From: CAJBVG01 sp044376465
Lineage (GTDB): Bacteria; Bacteroidota; Bacteroidia; Sphingobacteriales; Sphingobacteriaceae
Reading direction: 5' to 3'
NCBI GenBank assembly: GCA_044376465.1
Contig: JBILKW010000078.1
Location: forward strand, 1-9,709
Length of the DNA stretch: 9,709 nucleotides
The translations under genes and the position numbers were made by a program. A model generated the notes under the pieces. It was given only the letters and a program-made list of their open reading frames with translations, had not been told where the DNA came from and made no database searches. Position 1 is the stretch's first letter, and every line of letters starts with the position of its first letter. Shown here in pieces: positions 1 through 7,320 of this stretch.

Positions 1-641
1 AAGAAGATGTAGAGAGAATTTTAGGCGCTCCAGAATACGATAAAGACATGTACCAAGGCAACGAGGTAGCAGGTGTAGTGACTGGTTTAGCTTGGACACA
101 AGTAGGGGGCGATATTTTATTTATTGAAACAAGTTTAAGCCCCGGAAAAGGAAAGTTAACACTTACGGGTAGTTTGGGCGATGTAATGAAAGAATCGGCG
201 GTAATAGCCTTGGCTTATTTACGTGCGCACGGTGCGAAATTTGGCATCGATACCAAATTGTTTGATAAGTGGGACATCCATATACACGTACCAGCAGGGG
301 CAGTGCCTAAAGATGGGCCGTCTGCAGGAGTAACCATGCTTACTGCCTTAACCTCTGCCTTTACACAACGCAAGGTTAAACCTTTCTTAGCAATGACGGG
401 TGAAATTACATTACGTGGAAAAGTATTGCCTGTAGGAGGGATAAAAGAGAAAATATTAGCAGCCAAAAGAGCGGGTATAAAAGATATTATTTTGTGCCAT
501 GTAAACAGAAAAGACATCCTAGAAATTAATCCGAGGTATGTAAAAGATTTACGATTCCATTATGTAAATGAAATGGCGGAAGTAATTGATTTGGCCTTGA
601 TGAAACAGAAGGTGAAGGGCGCGATTGAATTTGTAGGCTAG
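1..641 (+). CDS. lon: ATP-dependent protease Lon, C-terminal fragment (5' end outside window)
   Basis: This is the proteolytic domain of Lon, the cytosolic ATP-dependent serine protease that degrades misfolded and regulatory proteins. The frame is open from base 3 to the TAG at 639-641 (212 codons), with no stop before the window edge, so the gene is cut by the window rather than truncated; the N-terminal substrate-binding and AAA+ domains are missing. The visible part begins with residues typical of the AAA/protease linker, then the 'GLAWT' and 'GGDILFIE' strands. The catalytic Ser lies in KDGPSAG (codon 321-323) and the catalytic Lys in GGIKEK (second Lys, codon 450-452). They are 43 residues apart, the same spacing as Ser679/Lys722 of E. 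coli Lon. The C-terminus ends cleanly without an extra tail. The next gene converges on it, so no operon partner is visible downstream. Confidence 0.97.
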   Translation, partial: EDVERILGAPEYDKDMYQGNEVAGVVTGLAWTQVGGDILFIETSLSPGKGKLTLTGSLGDVMKESAVIALAYLRAHGAKFGIDTKLFDKWDIHIHVPAGAVPKDGPSAGVTMLTALTSAFTQRKVKPFLAMTGEITLRGKVLPVGGIKEKILAAKRAGIKDIILCHVNRKDILEINPRYVKDLRFHYVNEMAEVIDLALMKQKVKGAIEFVG

Positions 642-660
642 TTTTTAATGGTCACATTTC

Positions 661-760
661 TTGCTTTGCGAACTTTGCGAATAACTTAGCGTTCTTTGCG
701 TGAAATTTTAATCGTTCGCGCAAAGAGCGCAAAAATTCCGCAAAATGCGCTAAGTTTTAT
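661..760. repeat. Inverted repeat of 9-bp TTTGCG-type units in a convergent gap; possible bidirectional terminator
   Basis: The gap between the lon stop and the stop of the minus-strand gene holds short repeated units. Reading plus: CTTTGCGAA twice in tandem (664-681), CTTAGCGTT (685-693), CTTTGCGTG (694-702). Reading minus: CTTAGCGCA (754-746), TTTTGCGGA (745-737) and CTTTGCGCG (725-717). The arms can pair as an imperfect stem of about 25 bp: 683-691 pairs perfectly with 748-756 and 695-700 with 739-744, then 702-709 with 731-738 with one mismatch; the loop is about 21 nt. Since both flanking genes end here, a role in terminating or protecting both transcripts is plausible, but that is inference. 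There is no clean U-tract of the textbook kind; a short T-rich stretch follows the plus-strand stem at 755-763. Confidence 0.6.
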
Positions 761-791
761 TTTGTGAAAACAATGTAACTTGCATATAATA

Positions 792-3374
792 TTAGCGTAT
801 CAATACAAACCACCCCGAATCCTGAAAGCCTTCGCCCTTTAAGAAATACACATAGGTTCCTGGCGGGCAAACTTCGCCATTATATTTCCCATCCCAACTA
901 AGTTCCTCACGATCTTTATGGTCGAATACCAATTGCCCCCATCGGTTGTAAATTTTAAACGATTCTACTGCGCAAGGTAAGTTGCCGAAAAATATTTTGA
1001 ACTCATCATTCTGTCCATCGTCATTTGGACTAAAGGCTTGAGGAATCCTTCTTTTCGTAATATCTACGGCAGGCATGTAAATACTTACTAGTTCAGAATC
1101 AACACAAGGTGCGCGCTGATTGAGAATGGAGCGTATAGTATAATTACCCGGTTCCATGTAGGTATAGGCAATGTTCTTGCTTAAAAATACATCGCCATTA
1201 CCCATGTCCCATTTTACTTCTGTTGTATCGGTAGCATCGAGTTGCGAGCCAATAAAGGTTTTATTACACGAATCGAATGCATAACTCAATCTACTTTCTA
1301 CAGGATTTACCACATACACCGTAACAGAATCTATGCTGGTGCAGGCACCGTTAATACCCATCACATAATATGTGGTAGTGCTTATTGGGTTTGCTTTAGG
1401 AGTTTTAGAATTAGGATTATCTAAGCCTTTAACTGGCGACCAAACATAAGTAGAATCTGGTGAACCTTCTGCGTTTAGGTCTGCAAACTGCCTTGTGCAA
1501 ACATAAATATCATCTATTGCTCTAACGGTAATTGGAGTATCAATTCTTACTTTCACTTCAATAGTTTCCGAACAAGTACCGTTTATGATTTGAACCATGT
1601 AATTCATATCGGTAGTAGGTGTTACAATAGGTTCGGCAATGGTATCGCTATTTAAAAAAGTATTTGGAGTCCATAAATAACTTGTTCCTCCGCTTGCTTT
1701 TAACTGATAACTATTTCCTGCCCCACAAATTCTTAATGAGTCTTGCGCAACTCTCAATTTCACTACTTTAATTTTTAACAAACTGCTACCACATATTCCG
1801 TCGTTTGTTATATTGGTATATACATAGCCGTCGTTTTCTGGTATAATGTATGGGTTTGTGCTCAATGGACTCGGATAAAAAAAACCGCCTGTTGAGTTGG
1901 TCCACTCGAATTTGGCGCCTGGCAAATTCGAGAGTGCCTTTAGAAATAAGGTATCGCCGAAACAAATGACGGTATCCGCAAGGATGCTAACGTCGAAAAA
2001 TTTAATTTTTAGAGAGTCTGTAATCATTCTACCTGTACATTTTTCTACTGCTCTTATGTAAAAAAAGCCGGTATCACTCCTTGGTAAATTAACAACAGGC
2101 CCAACCGCAATTTGTACCTTATCATCATTACTCCAAGCTATGCTATCCAAAAATTCATAATCTCTAACAGATACTACCACTGCCGAATCTGCACAAGCGT
2201 ATTTGAATTCAACAGAATCAAATCGTCGGTAATCTAATAAAGTTCCAATTTTAACTATGGTATCACAAATTACAGGGCTTTTTATCTTTATAGTGATGAG
2301 TTCAGCTGGTTCTGCAATTCCATCTGTAATAGGTTTTATTTTTAATTTTGCGGATTGTAAACCTGCAGGAATAATAATTTGAGAAGTATGAGTAGTAGTG
2401 TAATCAATTGCCAGACTAGCATTTCCTTTTAACTCAAAATCTACCACTAATGGATTTGCTGTATTATTAGAGTTTCTAATAAATTCAACATCAACAGAAT
2501 CGCACTCAGAAAAAGTTTGCTTTTTAAAATTTACGGTAATGCCATCATCGTTTAGACTTTTTAAGCTTTGTGCTTCAATAAAAATTCCGGAATCATAAAT
2601 CAAGTCTTTAATGTCGGCAATAACAAATTTTAAAGTGTAGGGGGTACATGGCACCACCTTTGCCTTTGCTTCAATTATTGTACTGAAACCATCAAAAGAA
2701 ATACTAGTACCGTTTACATTGTCACGATAAAAAGCGGAGTTTGTTAGGTGGTTAACATTTTGAATGGATACAGGTGTTTGTGTGCCGGGTATTAATGCCA
2801 AATTAGTTTTTGTTGAATAACCAGCCCCTTCGATAAATAATCCGAATACATCGTTATACGTTTGATTCACAAATTCAGGGTACTCTTCAGAAGCAAATAC
2901 AAATCTAAAACTAATGCTATCTGATTCTGGTATTACTTGGAAACTAATCCATGCAGCATCAAAATTTGGTTCCTTGGAATTAATGCTGGCAATATCGTCG
3001 TCTCCCGGCTGATTATTAGAAGTACCCGTGTTTCCTAATAAGTTCGGACCTCGAGCATTTATTGCCCTTCCTGTTGATAAAAAAATACCACTGTCTAGGC
3101 CTATGTTCGAATTTCGGCCATCAAAATATGCAATAGCGTCTAAATTTGATGAAGATTGTATAGTATTGAGGGGAATTACTACACCCTTACTGGCTAACAC
3201 ATTTTGAACCAAATCTGTAACCGTTCTGTTGGTTCGTACCGACAATTGTGCATAAGCCAAGTTTGTAAATAATGAGCAAGTAATAAACACCAAGGTTATT
3301 ATACCTAAATCGTACTGTTTAGTGCTCCGTTTCTTCAAATTGATCTTTTTAATTGATAATTTAGCAAAAACCAT
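792..3374 (-). CDS. Large T9SS-exported surface protein: choice-of-anchor L domain plus type B (CHU_C) sorting domain
   Basis: An 860-residue secreted mosaic protein. Order: long basic n-region, then a hydrophobic segment ending 'LAYA|Q' (about residues 24-42), read as a signal peptide. A choice-of-anchor L type domain follows (about 43-268; key pieces 'GIFLSTG', 'FRFVFASEEYPEF', 'DVFGLFI' and 'DSGIFIEA'). Next come a Calx-beta-like segment (about 285-370), four Ig-like modules with paired cysteines (about 385-690) and a PKD-like module with 'WDMGNGD' and 'MEPGNYTI'. The last ~85 residues are a gliding-motility/CHU_C domain with 'FSPNDDGQNDEF' and 'YNRWGQLVF'. CHU_C domains direct type B export and attachment through the type IX secretion system, so a surface or released adhesin-like role is likely; the ligand is unknown. 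The start is uncertain: ATG at 3374 lies 6 bp from the divergent gene. A TTG at 3338-3336 would give a tidier signal peptide beginning KKRSTKQ. Confidence 0.9.
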   Translation of the reverse strand: MVFAKLSIKKINLKKRSTKQYDLGIITLVFITCSLFTNLAYAQLSVRTNRTVTDLVQNVLASKGVVIPLNTIQSSSNLDAIAYFDGRNSNIGLDSGIFLSTGRAINARGPNLLGNTGTSNNQPGDDDIASINSKEPNFDAAWISFQVIPESDSISFRFVFASEEYPEFVNQTYNDVFGLFIEGAGYSTKTNLALIPGTQTPVSIQNVNHLTNSAFYRDNVNGTSISFDGFSTIIEAKAKVVPCTPYTLKFVIADIKDLIYDSGIFIEAQSLKSLNDDGITVNFKKQTFSECDSVDVEFIRNSNNTANPLVVDFELKGNASLAIDYTTTHTSQIIIPAGLQSAKLKIKPITDGIAEPAELITIKIKSPVICDTIVKIGTLLDYRRFDSVEFKYACADSAVVVSVRDYEFLDSIAWSNDDKVQIAVGPVVNLPRSDTGFFYIRAVEKCTGRMITDSLKIKFFDVSILADTVICFGDTLFLKALSNLPGAKFEWTNSTGGFFYPSPLSTNPYIIPENDGYVYTNITNDGICGSSLLKIKVVKLRVAQDSLRICGAGNSYQLKASGGTSYLWTPNTFLNSDTIAEPIVTPTTDMNYMVQIINGTCSETIEVKVRIDTPITVRAIDDIYVCTRQFADLNAEGSPDSTYVWSPVKGLDNPNSKTPKANPISTTTYYVMGINGACTSIDSVTVYVVNPVESRLSYAFDSCNKTFIGSQLDATDTTEVKWDMGNGDVFLSKNIAYTYMEPGNYTIRSILNQRAPCVDSELVSIYMPAVDITKRRIPQAFSPNDDGQNDEFKIFFGNLPCAVESFKIYNRWGQLVFDHKDREELSWDGKYNGEVCPPGTYVYFLKGEGFQDSGWFVLIR

Positions 3375-3380
3375 ACCTAT

Positions 3381-4403
3381 ATGATAGATTTAAGAAGCGA
3401 CACCGTTACTAAACCCACAAAAGACATGTTAGAGGCCATGTTTTCTGCCCCACTGGGAGATGATGTTTATGGCGAAGATCCAAGTATAAATGCCTTAGAA
3501 TATAAAGTAGCTAACATGTTCGGATTCGATTCTGCCGTTTTCTGTCCATCTGGTACCATGACCAATCAAATTGCAATAAAAACACATACCATACCAGGAG
3601 ATGAAGTAATTTGCGATGCAAGCTCTCACATTTATAATTACGAGGGAGGAGGAATGGCTTTTAACTCGGGAGTGCAGGTACGTGCAATACAGGGTACTTC
3701 CGGAAAAATTTCTGCCACACATGTCGAAGAAAATATTCACCCTCCTCTTATAAATCTGCCTCGCACATCATTAGTAGCTTTAGAAAATACCTTGAATAAA
3801 GCAGGTGGTGGATATTATACATTAGCAGAAATTGCATCAATTTCTGAAAGGTGTAAAAAGTATAATTTACCCTTACATTTAGATGGTGCTCGAGTATTTA
3901 ACGCCTTGCATGAAACAAAGGAAAATCCCAAAGAGTATTCCAACTATTTCGATTCTGTTTCGGTGTGCTTCTCTAAAGGGCTTGGTGCTCCGGTTGGTTC
4001 AGCTTTGTTGGGCTCTAAAGAGTTTATTGCTAAAGCTCGCAGGTACAGAAGATTGTTTGGCGGCGGCATGAGGCAAGCAGGTGTGTTAGCCGCTGCTGCA
4101 ACGTTTGCATTAGAGAATAATATTAACAGAATTCAAGATGATCATCGACGAGCAAAAGAAATTGCTAAAACTCTTTCTACGTTGAATTATGTTTATGAAC
4201 TTTTACCCGTGCAAACCAATATCATTATTTTTAAATTAATTGATGGTATTTCAACTGATGAATTTATTAAATACCTTAATAAAAACAATATTGTAGCCAA
4301 TACCATGGGCAAACAAACGATGAGATTTGTTACACATTTAGATGTTAATGATGTTGATTTGGAAATGGTAATACAAGTGATTTCTAAATTTAATACTAAT
4401 TGA
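3381..4403 (+). CDS. ltaE: Low-specificity L-threonine aldolase (PLP-dependent)
   Basis: A cytosolic pyridoxal-phosphate enzyme that cleaves L-threonine or L-allo-threonine to glycine and acetaldehyde. The 340 residues match the usual family length (about 333-350). The start is firm because the protein opens with the family's canonical MIDLRSDTVTKPT. Visible landmarks are 'GDDVYGEDP' (26-34), 'SGTMTNQ' (57-63, phosphate-binding region), His83 in 'SSHIYNYEGG' (ring-stacking position), Asp168 and Arg171 in 'HLDGARVFNA', the Schiff-base Lys199 in 'CFSKGLGAPVGS', and 'FGGGMRQAG'. No key residue is missing. The stop codon overlaps the start of the downstream kinase (ATGA), so the two are probably translated from one mRNA. 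Its own promoter must lie close to or inside the 5' end of the divergent gene. I cannot tell from sequence which threonine stereoisomer is preferred. Confidence 0.95.
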   Translation: MIDLRSDTVTKPTKDMLEAMFSAPLGDDVYGEDPSINALEYKVANMFGFDSAVFCPSGTMTNQIAIKTHTIPGDEVICDASSHIYNYEGGGMAFNSGVQVRAIQGTSGKISATHVEENIHPPLINLPRTSLVALENTLNKAGGGYYTLAEIASISERCKKYNLPLHLDGARVFNALHETKENPKEYSNYFDSVSVCFSKGLGAPVGSALLGSKEFIAKARRYRRLFGGGMRQAGVLAAAATFALENNINRIQDDHRRAKEIAKTLSTLNYVYELLPVQTNIIIFKLIDGISTDEFIKYLNKNNIVANTMGKQTMRFVTHLDVNDVDLEMVIQVISKFNTN

Positions 4404-5218
4404 TGAAACACAATTCTCTGTTTTTCTTTTTTTCATTCCCTGCTTTTTCACAATTAGTAAATAAATTTTTATTGGATGATGGAAGCGTTGCCTTTCTTTC
4501 TGTTCTTCCTTTAGTGCAAGTGTCAATGATGAGCGATCATCCTTTTTGGCAAAAATATTGGTTCATTTTTTTTGTTGTTATATTGCTAATAATTTCCATT
4601 TATGTTATTGTTTATTGGAGAACCAAGGGCTTGCAAGAAAAACAACAATTTGAAAATGATAGAATTCGATTCCAATTAGAAACCTTAAGAAATCAAATTA
4701 ATCCACACTTTTTATTCAATAGCTTTAATACCTTGGCAGGCATCATTGAAACAAACCCCGACAAAGCAATTGTATATGTGGAAAAACTATCAGATTTTTA
4801 CCGAGAATTGTTAAATCATAGAGAAAAAAATTTGATAAATCTTAGTGAAGAATTAAAATTATTAGAAAATTACATTTATTTAATTGAACAACGATTTATT
4901 GGAAAAATTAAATTTGAATTGCAGATTCCTATTAATTTGTTTTCGAAAAAGATTGCTCCATTAAGTTTGCAGTTATTGATTGAGAATGCAATAAAACATA
5001 ATACTGCGTCCAGAGAAAATCCATTGATTATTAAAATTTTTATTGAAAATAATTATTTAGTAGTACAAAATGAAATCTTACGTAAGAGTTCTGAGGTAAT
5101 ATCTACTGGAATAGGATTGCAAAATATTGTGAAAAGGTATGAATTGTTAAGCGTTATGAAAGTAGAGATAAAAGACGATCAACAATTATTTATGGTAAAG
5201 GTTCCGTTAATTGATTAA
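4400..5218 (+). CDS. LytS/YehU-type sensor histidine kinase with a minimal N-terminus
   Basis: A 272-residue membrane histidine kinase of the His_kinase (NPHFLFN) family. It has a short hydrophobic start (residues 2-18), about 30 residues with no recognisable domain, the motif 'HPFWQKYWF' (47-55), one membrane helix (about 54-72), a basic/coiled linker, then the phospho-acceptor His103 in 'INPHFLFNSFNTL'. The ATP-binding part has an N-box 'LLIENAIKHN' (192-201) and a G-box 'GIGLQNIVKRY' (237-247), so catalysis should be intact. In many Bacteroidota relatives a large periplasmic beta-propeller plus Y_Y_Y domain precedes the PFW..WF motif; here it is absent. Start: ATG at 4400 (ATGA overlap with the aldolase) or the adjacent ATG at 4403. 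An internal ATG at residue 43 or 44 would keep the membrane helix but lose the signal-like start. It pairs with the regulator beginning 1 bp after its stop. The gene is strikingly AT-rich (9 G/C in 60 bases at 4861-4920). Confidence 0.92.
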   Translation: MMKHNSLFFFFSFPAFSQLVNKFLLDDGSVAFLSVLPLVQVSMMSDHPFWQKYWFIFFVVILLIISIYVIVYWRTKGLQEKQQFENDRIRFQLETLRNQINPHFLFNSFNTLAGIIETNPDKAIVYVEKLSDFYRELLNHREKNLINLSEELKLLENYIYLIEQRFIGKIKFELQIPINLFSKKIAPLSLQLLIENAIKHNTASRENPLIIKIFIENNYLVVQNEILRKSSEVISTGIGLQNIVKRYELLSVMKVEIKDDQQLFMVKVPLID

Positions 5219-5219
5219 T

Positions 5220-5975
5220 ATGAATATAGTTATAATTGAAGATGAAAATGTAGCTGCTGAGCGTTTATTTGCTGCTATTAAAAAAATTGATGAAGATGTT
5301 AGCTTGCTTTATCAGCCAGATAGTATTAAATCTAGCGTTGATTTTTTTAAACACAATAAAGAAAAAGTAGATCTAATTTTTTGTGACATCCAATTGTCAG
5401 ACGGATTAAGTTTTGAAATTTTTAAAAAAGTAGAATTACGCATCCCCGTAATTTTTACCACGGCCTATGATGAGTATGCAGTAAAAGCTTTTAAGTTAGC
5501 GAGTGTGGACTATCTTCTGAAACCAATAAAAAAAGATGAGTTACAAGCGGCTATTTTAAAATTTAAAGCATATTTTGATAAAACAGAATCGCATGCTAAA
5601 ATAGAATTGTTACAAGATGCCTTGAATAAATTTCAGCAAAAAAGAATTGTAGTTAAATATGGTCATATTATTAAAGCAATAGAAATTTCGGATGCTGCCT
5701 ATTTTTATTCAAAACAAAAGGTAACACTTATGACCATGAAAAATGGAGAGGTATTGCCTATTGATGAAAACCTAGATGAGCTCGAAAGAATATTAGACCC
5801 TAAACAGTTTTTTAGAATTAATAGGCAATGTATATTATGTTTTGAAGCGATTGAAAATATGTACACCTATAGTAAATCTCGTGTGAAAGTTATATTAAAG
5901 CCAAAAACCGAAGACGAAACTATTGTAAGTACAGATCGTTCGTCTGATTTTAAAGCTTGGTTATTGGGGAGGTAG
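5220..5975 (+). CDS. LytTR-family response regulator (LytR/AlgR type)
   Basis: A 251-residue cytosolic DNA-binding response regulator, the expected partner of the kinase just upstream. The receiver domain occupies about residues 1-118: acidic pair Glu7-Asp8, phospho-acceptor Asp56 in 'IFCDIQLSDG', Thr80/Thr81 in 'FTTAYDEYA' and Lys101 in 'DYLLKPI'. After a short helical linker, a LytTR DNA-binding domain fills about 141-251, with 'AAYFYSKQKVT', 'LDELERIL', 'FFRINRQCI' and a 'FKAWL' end. I chose ATG 5220, one base after the kinase stop, because MNIVIIEDE is a normal receiver start; an in-frame TTG at 5211 would add three residues and overlap the kinase. LytTR proteins of this type usually control one or a few nearby or distant promoters. 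No obvious pair of direct-repeat LytTR sites was found in the short upstream or downstream gaps, so the target is unknown. Confidence 0.95.
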   Translation: MNIVIIEDENVAAERLFAAIKKIDEDVSLLYQPDSIKSSVDFFKHNKEKVDLIFCDIQLSDGLSFEIFKKVELRIPVIFTTAYDEYAVKAFKLASVDYLLKPIKKDELQAAILKFKAYFDKTESHAKIELLQDALNKFQQKRIVVKYGHIIKAIEISDAAYFYSKQKVTLMTMKNGEVLPIDENLDELERILDPKQFFRINRQCILCFEAIENMYTYSKSRVKVILKPKTEDETIVSTDRSSDFKAWLLGR

Positions 5976-6002
5976 TTATGTTCTATTCTATTTGTCTAAA
6001 CT

Positions 6003-6018
6003 ATTCATTCGAATGGAT
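6003..6018. promoter_or_regulatory. Near-perfect 16-bp palindrome between the regulator and pepT; possible operator
   Basis: ATTCATTCGAATGGAT contains the perfect 10-bp palindrome CATTCGAATG (6006-6015) and continues two more pairs beyond one mismatch. It sits 55 bp before the pepT start in the 97-bp gap 5976-6072. The rest of that gap shows only AT-rich sequence: the palindrome AATAATTATT (6029-6038) leading into a run of eight T (6037-6044). A dimeric regulator could bind here, or it could be chance; the stem is too short and too far from the T run for a convincing terminator. Confidence 0.25.
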
Positions 6019-6072
6019 GCCGTACTTCAATAATTATTTTTTTTGATTAATTTAGAATCAGATTTTTTTACA

Positions 6073-7320
6073 ATGGATATGAAATTAAGCTATACCGTAA
6101 CCGATCGATTTTTAAAATACGTTAAAATTGACACACAATCAGACCCAAGTTCATCGACTTGCCCATCAACAGAGAAACAAAAAAACTTAGCTAAGTTGTT
6201 AGTAGAAGAATTACTAGCCATGGGAATTTCGGATGCGGAGATGGATGAAAACGGATACGTGTATGGAACGCTTCCCTCAAACACCACAAAAAAAGTTCCG
6301 GTAATTTGTTTTTGTTCGCACATGGATACCTCGCCAGATTGTACAGGCAAAGATGTGGATCCAATTATTCATAAAAATTACGATGGTAAAGACATTGTGC
6401 TGCCGAAAGATCATTCTCAAGTATTAAAAACGTCAGAACATCCGGCATTATTAGATCAACTAGGTAATGATATTATTACCGCAGATGGCACAACCTTATT
6501 AGGTGCCGATAATAAAGCGGGTGTGGCAGAAATTATGGATGCGATACATCAACTCATACAAAACCCAAGTATAAAACACGGTGAACTAAAAATATTATTT
6601 ACCCCCGACGAAGAAATTGGAAGGGGAGTGGACAAAGTAAATTTGAAAAAGCTGGCTGCAGATTTTGCATACACCATGGATGGCGAAACACGTGGGCATA
6701 TAGAAGATGAAACATTTTCGGCAGACGGCATGAGCATTCACATAAATGGTGTTGCCTCGCACCCTGGTTTTGCGAAAGATAAAATGGAGAATGCTGTAAA
6801 AATTGCAAGTGATATTGTAGCGTCATTACCTAAAGATTCTTTTTCGCCAGAAACTACCAGCGGCAGAGAGGGTTTTGTGCATCCTACTTCAATTAGTGGA
6901 AATATGGAGAGCGCAAGCATTCAATTTATTATTCGCGATTTTGATACACAGAAATTAAAAGAGCACGAACACTTTGTAGAAGAAATTACCCAAAAAGTAA
7001 TGTCGAACTATCCAGGTTCTATGTATAAAATAGAAGTACATAACCAATATAGAAACATGAAAGAAGTGTTGCTAAAACATCCGCAGTTAGTAGAGTATGC
7101 AGAAGAAGCAATTCGCAGAGCAGGCATGAACCCAGTGAGCGGTGGCATTCGCGGCGGTACCGATGGCTCTCGTTTATCGTTTATGGGCTTACCTTGCCCT
7201 AATATATTTGCCGGTGAGCATGCCTTTCATTCTAAACTCGAATGGGTTTCTGTGCAAGATATGGAGCTAGCGGTAGATACGATTATGCATTTGGTGCAAG
7301 TATGGGAAGAAAGAAGTTAG
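6073..7320 (+). CDS. pepT: Peptidase T (tripeptide aminopeptidase)
   Basis: A cytosolic M20-family zinc aminopeptidase that removes N-terminal residues from tripeptides in the last steps of peptide recycling. From ATG 6073 it is 415 residues, close to the family's length of just over 400. Metal and catalytic residues are all visible: His83 and Asp85 in 'SHMDTSPDC', Asp146 in 'LLGADNKAG', Glu180-Glu181 in 'FTPDEEIGRG', Asp203 in 'YTMDGETRG' and His386 in 'HAFHSKLEW'. The signature 'IRGGTDGSRLSFMGLPCPN' (359-377) is diagnostic for PepT over other M20 peptidases. The small dimerisation domain lies between about 215 and 325. Start: ATG 6073 or ATG 6079 are both reasonable; the upstream in-frame TTG 6043 would add a non-homologous extension and is rejected. 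It follows the two-component genes on the same strand after 97 bp, so it may have its own promoter. Confidence 0.97.
   Translation: MDMKLSYTVTDRFLKYVKIDTQSDPSSSTCPSTEKQKNLAKLLVEELLAMGISDAEMDENGYVYGTLPSNTTKKVPVICFCSHMDTSPDCTGKDVDPIIHKNYDGKDIVLPKDHSQVLKTSEHPALLDQLGNDIITADGTTLLGADNKAGVAEIMDAIHQLIQNPSIKHGELKILFTPDEEIGRGVDKVNLKKLAADFAYTMDGETRGHIEDETFSADGMSIHINGVASHPGFAKDKMENAVKIASDIVASLPKDSFSPETTSGREGFVHPTSISGNMESASIQFIIRDFDTQKLKEHEHFVEEITQKVMSNYPGSMYKIEVHNQYRNMKEVLLKHPQLVEYAEEAIRRAGMNPVSGGIRGGTDGSRLSFMGLPCPNIFAGEHAFHSKLEWVSVQDMELAVDTIMHLVQVWEERS

Noticed and set aside
215..517. Minus-strand open frame of 100 codons inside lon
   Set aside because: It lies fully opposite the conserved Lon catalytic domain and has no recognisable protein features; it is a shadow of the real gene.
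4412..4440. Phase-variable homopolymer tract at the kinase start
   Set aside because: The T runs are short (about seven at most) and interrupted by C; without strain comparison there is no sign of slippage.
5211..5219. TTG start for the LytTR regulator
   Set aside because: ATG 5220 gives the normal receiver N-terminus; the TTG would overlap the kinase and add residues not expected in the family.
6043..6072. TTG start for pepT with a ten-residue extension
   Set aside because: Peptidase T proteins begin within a few residues of the 'DRFLKYVKIDTQS' segment; ATG 6073 or 6079 fits this better.
6090..6920. Several minus-strand open frames of 60-86 codons opposite pepT
   Set aside because: All are antisense to a well-conserved enzyme, overlap each other and show no domain or start signal.
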